DNA of 64,000 bases, from contig NZ_JACJOO010000059.1 of the NCBI RefSeq assembly GCF_014695575.1, positions 86,554-150,553 on the forward strand, read 5' to 3'. Under the pieces are notes generated by a model, which was not told where the DNA came from, did no database searches, and saw only the letters and a program-made list of their open reading frames with translations. The position numbers and the translations under genes were made by a program. Shown in pieces: positions 26,146 through 33,979 of the stretch. The number at the start of each line of letters is the position of its first letter. Within the stretch, counting starts at the first letter, position 1. Source of the DNA: Leptolyngbya sp. FACHB-8 (lineage in GTDB: Bacteria > Cyanobacteriota > Cyanobacteriia > Elainellales > Elainellaceae).

Positions 26146-27462
26146 TTACACCCACAGGGATTTTGGCATTAAACAGTGAATGTGCTTGGCACCGGGTTCC
26201 AGTTCACCCATGCGAGCATCCATCGCCAAACTCGCCAACGCGTAAGCATCCAGCGCACTCAAACCCTTCTCCGCCTGCATCCGTTCAATCAGGCTCATCG
26301 CCGCTTTATTCATGGCCTCCATGCCATTGGCATCAACGGCGTAGGTGACATAGCTGCTACGGGTATCAGCCGTAGGATTGGGAGGCAAGGGACGTGCATC
26401 GTCATCCTTGGGCAGCATACAGTACACCCCTTTCAATTGGTTCACGACTTCTGCAACCCGACAGTCCCCATAGGTTGCCATATAGCGCCGTGCTTCTGAG
26501 GCACGCATCCCCTTCCACTCCGCGAGAAACTTGACGGTTTCCTCTTGCAGAATGTCGAGAGCAATATTCATATCGCGATCGTAGCCCAGGGTAATCCAGT
26601 GGGTATCCGACTCAATGCGAGGCCAACTCAGGGTTTTGCCCTTAATCACTTCGACTGTCAGATTCAATTCATTAAAGGCCGATTCAATGGCAGTCAGGTT
26701 AATCTCACCGTTTCCTTGCACGGCGTGGGAATCACCCGACCACAGCAACGCTCCATCCACAAAAACCGGCAGGTAGATCGTTGTACCTTCTACCAATTCG
26801 CGGCAATCCAGGTTGCCGCCAAAGGGGCCGGGAGGTACCGTGCTGTACTGGCCACTCTCGGCACGGGCTACCCCCAAAATGCCGGGGAAGGGGCGCACGG
26901 GTAACTCAATACCGGGTAAAAATTCTGTTTTATTCCGATTCAGATCCAGGAAAAAGTGTTTTACCTGGGGTTCAGTGAAGACGCTGGGGAATTGCCCAAG
27001 GTTCAGATCTCCGGGCAAATTCCAGTTTGCCCCATAAGTGCGGGGAACGATGCGATTGATTTTGACCTTCAGGGTATCGCCGGGGGCTGCCCCTTCTATA
27101 TACACAGGCCCTGTAATGGTATGAGGGCCACGTCCAGGGTAATTAACCCGCAACTCTGTGATTTTCTCAATGGAGACTCCCGGCAGAATTTGATTCTGGG
27201 AAGCCATCATCGTCTCTAGAATAATCGTGTCGCCCGATTTGATCCGGGCCCGTGGTGGCTCAGCATTATTGAACCAACCCCACTGCACCGTTTCATCCGT
27301 AGCTGGGAGCAGATAGACGCCTCCCTGATACTGCCCTACGTAGCCTTCCTGTAGGGCAGCCATTTCGGGCCGCGCGGTTTCTTGAGCACGAGCCTTAGGC
27401 AAGACAGACACAGCAGCAGCAGCAGCGGCGCTGCCAAGAAGAAAATCACGACGACGCGGCAT
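26146..27462 (-). CDS. Tat-exported acetamidase/formamidase family protein
   Basis: A 438-residue protein. The N-terminus MPRRRDFLLGSAAAAAAVSV is a twin-arginine signal, with an AQA-like cleavage region near residue 27, so the enzyme should act outside the cytoplasmic membrane. The mature part is FmdA/AmdA-like, with ITGPVYIEGAAPGDTL, GPFGGNLD (212-219) and the metal-site motif GDSHAVQGNGE (243-253). Family members hydrolyse formamide or small amides to release ammonia. The substrate here is unknown. Tat-exported members are less common than cytosolic ones. A terminator at 26071 makes it a single-gene unit upstream of cphB. Confidence 0.85.
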   Translation of the reverse strand: MPRRRDFLLGSAAAAAAVSVLPKARAQETARPEMAALQEGYVGQYQGGVYLLPATDETVQWGWFNNAEPPRARIKSGDTIILETMMASQNQILPGVSIEKITELRVNYPGRGPHTITGPVYIEGAAPGDTLKVKINRIVPRTYGANWNLPGDLNLGQFPSVFTEPQVKHFFLDLNRNKTEFLPGIELPVRPFPGILGVARAESGQYSTVPPGPFGGNLDCRELVEGTTIYLPVFVDGALLWSGDSHAVQGNGEINLTAIESAFNELNLTVEVIKGKTLSWPRIESDTHWITLGYDRDMNIALDILQEETVKFLAEWKGMRASEARRYMATYGDCRVAEVVNQLKGVYCMLPKDDDARPLPPNPTADTRSSYVTYAVDANGMEAMNKAAMSLIERMQAEKGLSALDAYALASLAMDARMGELEPGAKHIHCLMPKSLWV

Positions 27463-27850
27463 AGAAATATTCAGGTGAAAAAATTAGATCGTTAACTCTG
27501 ATTGTGTGGATACTTACTTGACTCAGCTAAAGCACAAATGTAGGTGTGCAAGTGTTTGGAGCCCATTTTTCTCACAGTTTTATGGGAAAAATGCAGGCTA
27601 TCAAGCTTTTGAATACCCAATCAAATCAGACTTCAATTATTTCCAAAGCTTTATGATCTATTTGTTTCTACCGCTACAATTCATACTAATTCCTGAACAT
27701 TTTCCAGTATTACGAGAAGATCAATAGATTCTCCTATTAAAACCAATCATAAATTCATTGGCAGATGGCGCAAATAATGGCAAGTAAAACCAATATTTAA
27801 AAATAGGAATCGGAAGAATGACGGCTAGAAACAGCCGTTTTAGGGAATCT
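27463..27850. other. Non-coding stretch upstream of the formamidase-like gene
   Basis: AT-rich sequence with a 73-codon open frame (27506-27727, plus strand) that shows no family signature, no good ribosome-binding site and atypical composition. I see no supported gene here. It probably carries the promoter of the minus-strand amidase. Confidence 0.4.
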
Positions 27851-27854
27851 AATT

Positions 27855-27978
27855 AACCTGAGTTCGGGTTAAGGGCGTTTTCGAGTGCCGCGCGTTGCGC
27901 GGCACTCGAAAACGCTCATTTTGGCGTGCGCAAAGCGCACGCCAAAATGAGCACTTCAGCTTATCCCGAACTGAGGTT
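27855..27978. repeat. Family A element, copy A1
   Basis: 124 bp. Outer arms AACCTGAGTTCGGGTTAAG and CTTATCCCGAACTGAGGTT enclose two perfect hairpins at 27875-27915 (GCGTTTTCGAGTGCCGCGCG tip) and 27916-27950 (TCATTTTGGCGTGCGC). Flanked by AATT on both sides (TAATTA if the terminal A/T belongs to the target), read as a target-site duplication. Confidence 0.92.
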
Positions 27979-28116
27979 AATTACCATAGAAATAAAGCTT
28001 AGAAAAGTTTTTTATTTTTCCAGCAAAATGCTTGAAACCGTACGTGATTAGTCTTTGTTCATGCGCGATCGCCCACTACCCTTAGCAGCCTGCGAAGCAA
28101 TAGAAGACATCCAATA

Positions 28117-28150
28117 AATGAAGCCGTTGATGAGTATCAACGGCTTCATT
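28117..28150. terminator. Hairpin downstream of ispH
   Basis: AATGAAGCCGTTGA pairs exactly with TCAACGGCTTCATT over a 6-base loop. It lies 100 bp beyond the minus-strand ispH stop and is a candidate transcript end. No marked T-run. Nothing else is recognised between 27983 and 28251. Confidence 0.45.
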
Positions 28151-28251
28151 TACTAGAAGCGTTTCAGAAGTTATCTTTTTCGTGCGCTTCGTATATAAAA
28201 AAATCCTTTCAGACAGTTTTACAACAGGGTGTAGTTTCAGGAAATGGTAGC

Positions 28252-29460
28252 TCAGGCGATCGCCATTGCCCCTTTCAATTCCAAAATCTTCTCAATCACC
28301 TGTTCCACGATCTTGTCAGGAGTTGAGGCTCCGGATGTTACCCCAATCGTCAGGTGGCCAGAAGGAAGCCAGTTTTCGGTGACTTCCAGATCGCGCCCCA
28401 GGGGTTTATGTTCGATGCGATTGCCGGGACCCATGCGATCGCTGCTATCAATATGGAACGAGGGGATATTCCGCTCAATAGCGATTTCTTGCAGATGAGT
28501 CGTGTTGGAAGAGTTATAACCGCCAATCACCACCATCAGGTCTAGTTTTTCTTCCACCAGATTCAGCATGGCATCCTGCCGTTCCTGAGTGGCATCGCAG
28601 ATGGTGTTGAACGCGAGGAAGTGGTCGTTGAGGTTTTCCGGGCCGTACTTCTTCATCATGGTGTGCTCGAAGAGCTTGCCGATCTGCTCGGTTTCGCTCT
28701 TGAGCATGGTGGTTTGGTTAGCCACTCCCAGCCGTTCCAGGTCGCGATCGGGGTCAAATCCTTTGGAATGGGCGTTTTTGAACTTGGCGAGGAATTCAGT
28801 GCGATCGCCCCCGTTCAGAATGTAATTTGCCACATACTGAGCCTGCTCCAGATTCAGCACTACCAGATAGGTGCCAGCGAAGGAGCTAGTGGCGATCGTC
28901 TCTTCGTGGTTGTACTTGCCGTGGATAATGGAGGTGTATTCTACCCGCTTGTGCTTCTCAACGGTGTTCCACACTTTGGAAACCCAGGGGCAGGTCGTAT
29001 CGATAATGGTGCAGCCGCGATCGTTCAGCAGTTGCATTTCCTGCACGCTGGCTCCAAAGGCGGGAAGGATCACCACATCGCCTTTTGCTACACCCGAAAA
29101 ATCTTTGACGCCTTTATCGACTTCGATGAATTCGACATTCATCTCCCGGAGCCGCTGGTTTACTGAGGGATTATGGATGATTTCGTTGGTAATCCAGATG
29201 CGCTCGTTGGGGAAGTGCTGCCGGGTTTCGTAGGCCATTGCTACCGCTCGCTCAACCCCCCAGCAGAATCCAAAAGCTTCCGCCAGCCGAATGGTGACAT
29301 CTCCCCGCATCAGGCGGTAGTCATTGGCGCGAATTTCTTGAATCAGCGGGCTTTCGTACTCCGACTTCATCATGCCCGTAACTTCGGCTTCATGGCCAAA
29401 GCCCTTGCGGTGGTAGTTATCGGAGTGGTTGAGCGATCGCTTAAACGCCTTGGTATCCAT
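28252..29460 (-). CDS. ispH: 4-hydroxy-3-methylbut-2-enyl diphosphate reductase
   Basis: A 402-residue IspH (LytB) that makes IPP and DMAPP in the last step of the MEP isoprenoid pathway, using a [4Fe-4S] cluster. The three cluster cysteines are C66 (GFCWGVERA), C157 ([11 protein letters not shown]) and C288 ([11 protein letters not shown]). [15 protein letters not shown] and the C-terminal [16 protein letters not shown] are family signatures. The length and N-terminal extension match the cyanobacterial and plant-type enzyme rather than the shorter E. coli form. The ATG start gives [13 protein letters not shown], typical of cyanobacteria. A family B element lies upstream. Monocistronic by context. 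Confidence 0.96.
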   Translation of the reverse strand: MDTKAFKRSLNHSDNYHRKGFGHEAEVTGMMKSEYESPLIQEIRANDYRLMRGDVTIRLAEAFGFCWGVERAVAMAYETRQHFPNERIWITNEIIHNPSVNQRLREMNVEFIEVDKGVKDFSGVAKGDVVILPAFGASVQEMQLLNDRGCTIIDTTCPWVSKVWNTVEKHKRVEYTSIIHGKYNHEETIATSSFAGTYLVVLNLEQAQYVANYILNGGDRTEFLAKFKNAHSKGFDPDRDLERLGVANQTTMLKSETEQIGKLFEHTMMKKYGPENLNDHFLAFNTICDATQERQDAMLNLVEEKLDLMVVIGGYNSSNTTHLQEIAIERNIPSFHIDSSDRMGPGNRIEHKPLGRDLEVTENWLPSGHLTIGVTSGASTPDKIVEQVIEKILELKGAMAIA

Positions 29461-29528
29461 CAGCTTCCCCGGAGTAGACCGTCGTCTCCTTCAGCCTACC
29501 AGAATCCTACCCCTCTAATACCTCCAGA

Positions 29529-29678
29529 GTTGCCACCCAGCAATTCTCAGTATGGGCTTCAAAGCTGAGAGTTCGCGCCCTTCGGGCACGAACTCTCAGC
29601 TTTGAAGCCCGAAAATAGCCCGCCTTCGGCGGGCTATTTTCGGATTGGATTCCAAAATGAGAATTGCTGGTTGCCACC
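29529..29678. mobile_element. Family B MITE, copy B1 with 9-bp target duplications
   Basis: The 132-bp element (29538-29669) has perfect 12-bp terminal inverted repeats CAGCAATTCTCA / TGAGAATTGCTG. Inside are two hairpins: 29554-29610 (GGGCTTCAAAGCTGAGAGTT arms, CTTCGG-type tip) and 29610-29642 (CGAAAATAGCCCGCC TTCG GGCGGG...). The 9 bases GTTGCCACC occur on both flanks (29529-29537 and 29670-29678). There is no coding capacity, so it must be mobilised in trans. Confidence 0.93.
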
Positions 29679-29713
29679 TCCAAATATTGAAATGCCCATT
29701 CGAAATTCAATTT

Positions 29714-29748
29714 AAGGAGGGGTGGAGCGTACGCTCCACCCCTTCCTA
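29714..29748. repeat. Perfect palindrome GGGGTGGAGCGT/ACGCTCCACCCC
   Basis: Inverted repeat of about 16-bp arms with no loop, downstream of the minus-strand CDF gene. It may end that transcript or be a short palindromic repeat. Confidence 0.55.
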
Positions 29749-29836
29749 ACTCAACACAGGCTCAGACATCTTTTCTAAAACCCTTATTGTGAGCACGGCA
29801 TACCCACAACAAGGGTCTAGCAACACTGAAGTTACA

Positions 29837-30454
29837 CTAGGCTTGCTGCATTGCTCTCCATGACTGGGTCAGGACTTTACCTGCTGATTGCGCAAAAACA
29901 ACTGTGAGGAACAAACCTACAACCAAATCTGGAAGTACGGATTGGGTCAGAAAAACCAATCCGGCTGCGAGAAGAACAGATGTGTTTGCAATGATGTCAT
30001 TCCTGGAGCACAACCAGACAGACGACATATTGATGTTGTCGTTTCGGTGCCGAGTTAGTAGAAGCAAACAGACTAGATTGGCCAGTAATGCCACAACGCC
30101 AACCACGCTCATAATGGTTGCTGCGGGAACGGCACCTACAAACAGTTGATAGGTTGCTTTTGCAAAGACTGCAATAGCAAACAGAAGCATAATAATTCCT
30201 TTCAAGAAAGCTGAACCAGCCTGAGCTTTATTACCCTTATTAATGACGTACAAACTGCTGGCATAAACTAACGCATCGCCCAGCATATCAAGCGAATCTC
30301 CTGTTAAAGATAGTGAACCAGCACGGAGCCCTGAGCCAAATTCAATCACGAACATGCACAGGTTGATAAACAACACGGCCCACAGGACTTTAGCTTGCTG
30401 TTTTTTTAGCTTCGTTAGCTCACAACCCTTGTTTTGACAGCAGTTGTCACCCAT
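29837..30454 (-). CDS. Small cation diffusion facilitator (CDF)-type transporter
   Basis: A 205-residue integral membrane protein. The Cys-rich N-terminus (NCCQNKGCE) is a possible metal-handling tail. About six membrane segments follow. The CDF metal site is suggested by D53/D56 in LTGDSLDMLGDA on the second helix and by SVWLCSRNDIIAN near residue 145-156. The typical C-terminal cytoplasmic domain is absent, so this is the short CDF type. It likely exports divalent or soft metal ions. Metal identity is unknown and no metal regulator gene is beside it. A dense repeat cluster lies upstream. Confidence 0.8.
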   Translation of the reverse strand: MGDNCCQNKGCELTKLKKQQAKVLWAVLFINLCMFVIEFGSGLRAGSLSLTGDSLDMLGDALVYASSLYVINKGNKAQAGSAFLKGIIMLLFAIAVFAKATYQLFVGAVPAATIMSVVGVVALLANLVCLLLLTRHRNDNINMSSVWLCSRNDIIANTSVLLAAGLVFLTQSVLPDLVVGLFLTVVFAQSAGKVLTQSWRAMQQA

Positions 30455-30560
30455 AAGCAGCTCAGCATTTCAACATTTATATGAATAGTTGGATGCTATC
30501 ACAGGCCTTTAATAGCTGCTGGCAGGATTGTGTACAAAACATTACCTTCTCAAACATATT

Positions 30561-30630
30561 GAGGACTTACGCATGCTTGCTGTATGTAGTGTGATTTTCA
30601 CACCAAACACAACAAGCATGCGTCGTCAGT
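30561..30630. repeat. Family F repeat, copy F1
   Basis: GAGGACTTACGCATGCTTGC pairs with CAAGCATGCGTCGTCAGT around a loop of about 33 bases. The end sequence GGACTTACGCA is shared with 51358 and 48646. It lies just upstream of a nested A/C element. Confidence 0.65.
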
Positions 30631-30632
30631 AC

Positions 30633-30860
30633 TATTCCAACCTGTAGCAATGTGCAAGTGCGTTAAGTACAGCAACGGTGGTGTGGGCACGAAGTGCCCC
30701 ACACCACCGTACTTAATCAACGTGCACAGCGCTATAAGTTCGGGTTAAGGGCGTTTTCGAGTGCCGCGCGTTGCGCGGCACTCGAAAACGCTTATTTTGG
30801 CGTGCGCTTTGCGCACGCCAAAATAAGCACTTCAGCTTATCCCGAACTGAGGTTATTCCA
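30633..30860. mobile_element. Family A element copy A2, split by a family C element
   Basis: A2 occupies 30639-30644 plus 30737-30854. Removing 30645-30736 restores the left arm AACCTG+AGTTCGGG and a length of exactly 124 bp, the same as A1 and A3. TATTCCA flanks both ends (30633-30639 and 30854-30860, sharing the terminal A/T). Inner hairpins are as in A1, with a CTTATTTTGG variant in the second. Confidence 0.9.
30645..30736. mobile_element. Family C element, copy C2, inserted in A2
   Basis: 92 bp, ends TAGCAATGTGCA / TGCACAGCGCTATA. Inner stem arms contain GTTAAGTAC and GTACTTAATCAAC, with a GGCACGAAGTGCC tip. It interrupts the left arm of A2 with no duplicated target bases, as the arithmetic on A2 shows. 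TSD-less insertion of a hairpin element recalls IS200/IS605-type mobilisation (inference). Confidence 0.85.
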
Positions 30861-30992
30861 GTATGGGTGAATAGCGCTGAAATAAACTGTCAGCGATCGC
30901 CCTAAGTTTTGAAAAATTCTGAGGCGAGTAGTTGCCTGTAACTCCTGCGAAGTGGGCATATTACCCGCCTTAGATTTGAGCGAACAAGCTGT

Positions 30993-32108
30993 TTACCGTT
31001 TCAATCTCAAGCAAGCATCACTAAAGCTGCGAATAATGTCTGAAAACTGCTGATTGCGCTCCATCAATGCCATATGCCCACCTGGAGCAAGGACATTCCG
31101 TTCCGCAGCAGGTATCTGCTCAGCAATGCGCTGGTTTGCGAAGGGGCGTGTTGCAATATCAGACTTGCCATGAATCACAAGGGTTGGCACCAAAATTTTA
31201 GGCAACGTTGAGGCCTCTGCAAACCGAAACATTTCCAGAACGCCACGGGCCAAAATTCCTGGAGATGCTTTAAGGCCCGTTAAGGTGGAGAAATTAAGCT
31301 GGCCTCGGGTTTCACGACCCGTAAAGCCTGAAATTTCTGTAGTTAGCAGTGTTATGCCATTCAAATAGCTGAGCCAGCTTATGAGCCAGAATAGGGGAGA
31401 GAGGGCGATCACCACATGCAGCAACGGTTCCAACAGAGGCTTTTGCAACGCCAGTAACAACTTGCTCAGCGTCGTGGTTCGCAATGGGTTTGTATAGGTG
31501 CCATCCACCAGGATTAAACCTGCAACGCGCTGCTCCAGCCGTTCGGGAAACAAGCGGCAAAAGGTCAACAGAATCATGACTCCCATGCTGTGTCCGAGCA
31601 AGAAAACGGGCTGATCATCCACCAGGGATATCACCGCATCCAGGTCACGGGCGTATTTCTCCGTTGAGTAATCCCGGTTGTCGGGCTTTTTGGATTTGCC
31701 CAGTCCCGGTAAATCCCAGACCACCACGCGAAACTGATCAGCAAGTTGTTTTTTTGCGTAATACCAGACTGTGCTGTCAGGTCCCCAACCGTGGGTCAGG
31801 ATGAGCGTTGGCGCGTGATCGGGGCCATAAAATTCCACTTGAATTTCACTCCCATCAGGCCGGGATACCCGCTGCACTCGATTACTGCGCAGTGGCGAAG
31901 GCTCATCTTTTCCAGGGCGATGCAATAGCAAGATGGGCAGGAACCCTAGAAATGACCAGAGTAGGAGGCCAATGCCAAGGTAGAGCCAGCGATCGCTAAC
32001 CAATTCCACCTCATACCACTCGTAGAGAATGTAAATGCCGCTCCCTAGCAGAACTACCGTCAGCAGATTGGCTAGCAAACGCAACACAAAATCAATGGGC
32101 ATGAACAT
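30993..32108 (-). CDS. Membrane-anchored alpha/beta hydrolase
   Basis: A 371-residue protein. Two N-terminal membrane segments (about 8-30 and 41-62) are followed by an alpha/beta hydrolase domain. Visible are the oxyanion-loop motif THGWGPDS (105-112), DLPGLGKS, nucleophile S174 in GHSMG, an acid candidate in LVDGTYTN, and the catalytic His in APGGHMALMERN near the C-terminus. A lid region occupies about 215-290. It could be an esterase, lipase or other serine hydrolase acting at the membrane surface. The substrate is not predictable. Monocistronic, with a repeat cluster downstream and a divergent region upstream. Confidence 0.85.
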   Translation of the reverse strand: MFMPIDFVLRLLANLLTVVLLGSGIYILYEWYEVELVSDRWLYLGIGLLLWSFLGFLPILLLHRPGKDEPSPLRSNRVQRVSRPDGSEIQVEFYGPDHAPTLILTHGWGPDSTVWYYAKKQLADQFRVVVWDLPGLGKSKKPDNRDYSTEKYARDLDAVISLVDDQPVFLLGHSMGVMILLTFCRLFPERLEQRVAGLILVDGTYTNPLRTTTLSKLLLALQKPLLEPLLHVVIALSPLFWLISWLSYLNGITLLTTEISGFTGRETRGQLNFSTLTGLKASPGILARGVLEMFRFAEASTLPKILVPTLVIHGKSDIATRPFANQRIAEQIPAAERNVLAPGGHMALMERNQQFSDIIRSFSDACLRLKR

Positions 32109-32269
32109 GGCGGAGATTCACCCTGCTAAAGCAACAAACCAGGCTGAGGTGAGCTTAAAGAAAAATTGCGTCCAGCATAACCTCCTAAGGTTATGGGCGA
32201 TCGCCGCATCTTATCTTCCTCTCTCATGGAATTGAAGTGTGAAACCATGGTTTCTACATCTCAATATCC

Positions 32270-32358
32270 GGGTGCATCCACTTTTGTAGATGAGGCGGGC
32301 AATGCCCGCCTCATCTACAAAAGTGGGCTTCCAAATCTGCAAAAGCTAGGATGCACCC
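32270..32358. repeat. Family G palindrome, copy G1
   Basis: Outer ends GGGTGCATCC / GGATGCACCC enclose a perfect hairpin CACTTTTGTAGATGAGGCGG and its complement. The same end-plus-stem design, disrupted by a B element, recurs at 49567-49782. Remaining sequence in 32109-32607 shows no supported gene. Confidence 0.75.
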
Positions 32359-32607
32359 CAACATCCTTGGGGTAAAAATGCCCTATACGGCTTTGCGACA
32401 GCGTTCTGGCTCAAAAGCAAAGTACGTAATGGATCTTTACGCTAAAGGCATCAGAGAAAGTCCGGAATCCTACGGTCACTACGTGAAGTTTAGAGAGTTC
32501 CTGTGTAATTCTACACAAAAAACCCAAAATCCTTGTGGAAAGCGCACTTTAGCTTCTCACCGGGATTCGGTGTTCCTGAATCGTCTCCCCAAAAGTAATC
32601 ACGCTGC

Positions 32608-33531
32608 ATGAGTGAAACTATTCGTCGCCAGCACGGTATGGGTTGGCTCCGAGATTATCCCGACCATCGAGACTTACGGCTCACCAGCAAAGCTGTTCGT
32701 CCTCTGCTCGATACCGTGATGGGCCGCTCTGCCCGGTTTATTGAGAATCGTCAGTTCAAAAAGTTAGATCTCCCTTCCTTCGTAGACCTCCGGCCTGGGT
32801 TTTCCCCGGTAGAAGACCAGGGCAAGATGGAATCCTGCACCGCCCATGTGGTGACGGCGATCGCCGAATACCTGGAGCAAAAAGCGACGCAAGAGTATCG
32901 CCACCGCTCACGGCTGTTCCTCTACAAAACCACCCGCAACTTGCTCAAATCGGAGGGAAACGTCGGCGTCTTTCTCCGCACCACCATGGGAGCCCTGCGG
33001 CTCTTTGGGCTGCCCCCCGAAGAGTATTGGGCATACGAAATGGGCCAACTGAATGTAGAGCCTCCCGCCTTTTGCTACGCCTTTGCCTCCAACTACAAGG
33101 CGATGCATTACGTCCGGTTAGATGCCCCCGACACTTACGATGATGAATTACTGCTAACCATCAAAACCCAGTTGGCAGCCGGTTTTCCCCTGGCCTTTGG
33201 CACAATGATGTTCGATGCTCCGTTGCTCCATGCCAGTCGGGCGAATACCCTGGGGCAACTGCCCTTCCCCGTGAGTAGCGATCGCCCCCTGGGTGGTCAT
33301 GCCATGACGGCTGTGGGCTACGACGACTCCCTGGTGATCGAGCACTTTAAGCCGGGTGGCATTAAGAGCAAAGGGGCCATTCTCGTCCGGAATTCCTGGG
33401 GTACAAGTTGGGGTAAAGAAGGCTACGGTTGGTTGCCCTACACCTACATTCAGCGGGGCCTTTCCGTGGATTGGTGGGTGCTCCTCAAACAAGATTGGGT
33501 GGATACGGGTGTCTTTGGGCTCAATGCCTGA
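32608..33531 (+). CDS. Papain-like (C1 family) cysteine peptidase
   Basis: A 307-residue bacterial C1A peptidase without signal peptide. The oxyanion Q71 and nucleophile C77 lie in VEDQGKMESCTAHV. H231 lies in LGGHAMTAVGYDD, and N262 lies in RNSWGTSWGKEGYGW. So the full Gln-Cys-His-Asn set is present. The first 60 residues (GWLRDYPDHRDLR) are typical of cytosolic bacterial C1 peptidases and are not an inhibitory prodomain. It heads a plus-strand series with an unknown 405-residue protein, a small protein, an IPT/TIG protein and a GT-A-like protein. A processing role within that set is inference. Confidence 0.9.
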   Translation: MSETIRRQHGMGWLRDYPDHRDLRLTSKAVRPLLDTVMGRSARFIENRQFKKLDLPSFVDLRPGFSPVEDQGKMESCTAHVVTAIAEYLEQKATQEYRHRSRLFLYKTTRNLLKSEGNVGVFLRTTMGALRLFGLPPEEYWAYEMGQLNVEPPAFCYAFASNYKAMHYVRLDAPDTYDDELLLTIKTQLAAGFPLAFGTMMFDAPLLHASRANTLGQLPFPVSSDRPLGGHAMTAVGYDDSLVIEHFKPGGIKSKGAILVRNSWGTSWGKEGYGWLPYTYIQRGLSVDWWVLLKQDWVDTGVFGLNA

Positions 33532-33775
33532 TCCCGCTATTCCTGGAAGTCGATTTGGCCCCTTTCGTCAATAGTTTCGTTGTCGCCTTGAACGTCCTCA
33601 AAAGACGATGTTGAGTTGAGGACTGTGAATTCAATCAATTGTGGGATAGGTGCCCTGACCCGCCCAGATGGACAAGATGCCCGTCCCTCAACAATCACAG
33701 CCGATTGAACTCGCATTTCTGAAACAGGCACAGTTCTGAAGCCATTTACGAGACAGGTCGCATCGAAATTCCAGC

Positions 33776-33841
33776 TTGGGAGAATTCGTGCAGATCCCAA
33801 ATGTTGATAGCCAAAGGCATCTGCACGAACATTCTCCCCAC
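33776..33841. repeat. Imperfect hairpin between peptidase and next gene
   Basis: TTGGGAGAATTCGTGCAGAT pairs with ATCTGCACGAACATTCTCCCC across a 23-base loop. It sits in the 448-bp gap between the peptidase and the next gene. Possible transcript-processing or terminator structure. Nothing else is recognised in 33532-33979 apart from the start region of the following gene. Confidence 0.5.
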
Positions 33842-33979
33842 AAAGTTTCAACTGTCATGGTCAGCCAGAGACAACGGTCGAGAGCCGTTCCTGGGGTTGC
33901 ACCATCGGTTGGATTGTTCGCACGACGGATAATCCTGAATCCGTCTCAGTCAACTGAAATCGTCACGAAAGGAAACATC

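Noticed and set aside
32351..32611. 86-codon frame before the peptidase gene
   Set aside because: Begins inside the family G palindrome, ends overlapping the peptidase start, and has no recognisable motif or ribosome-binding site.
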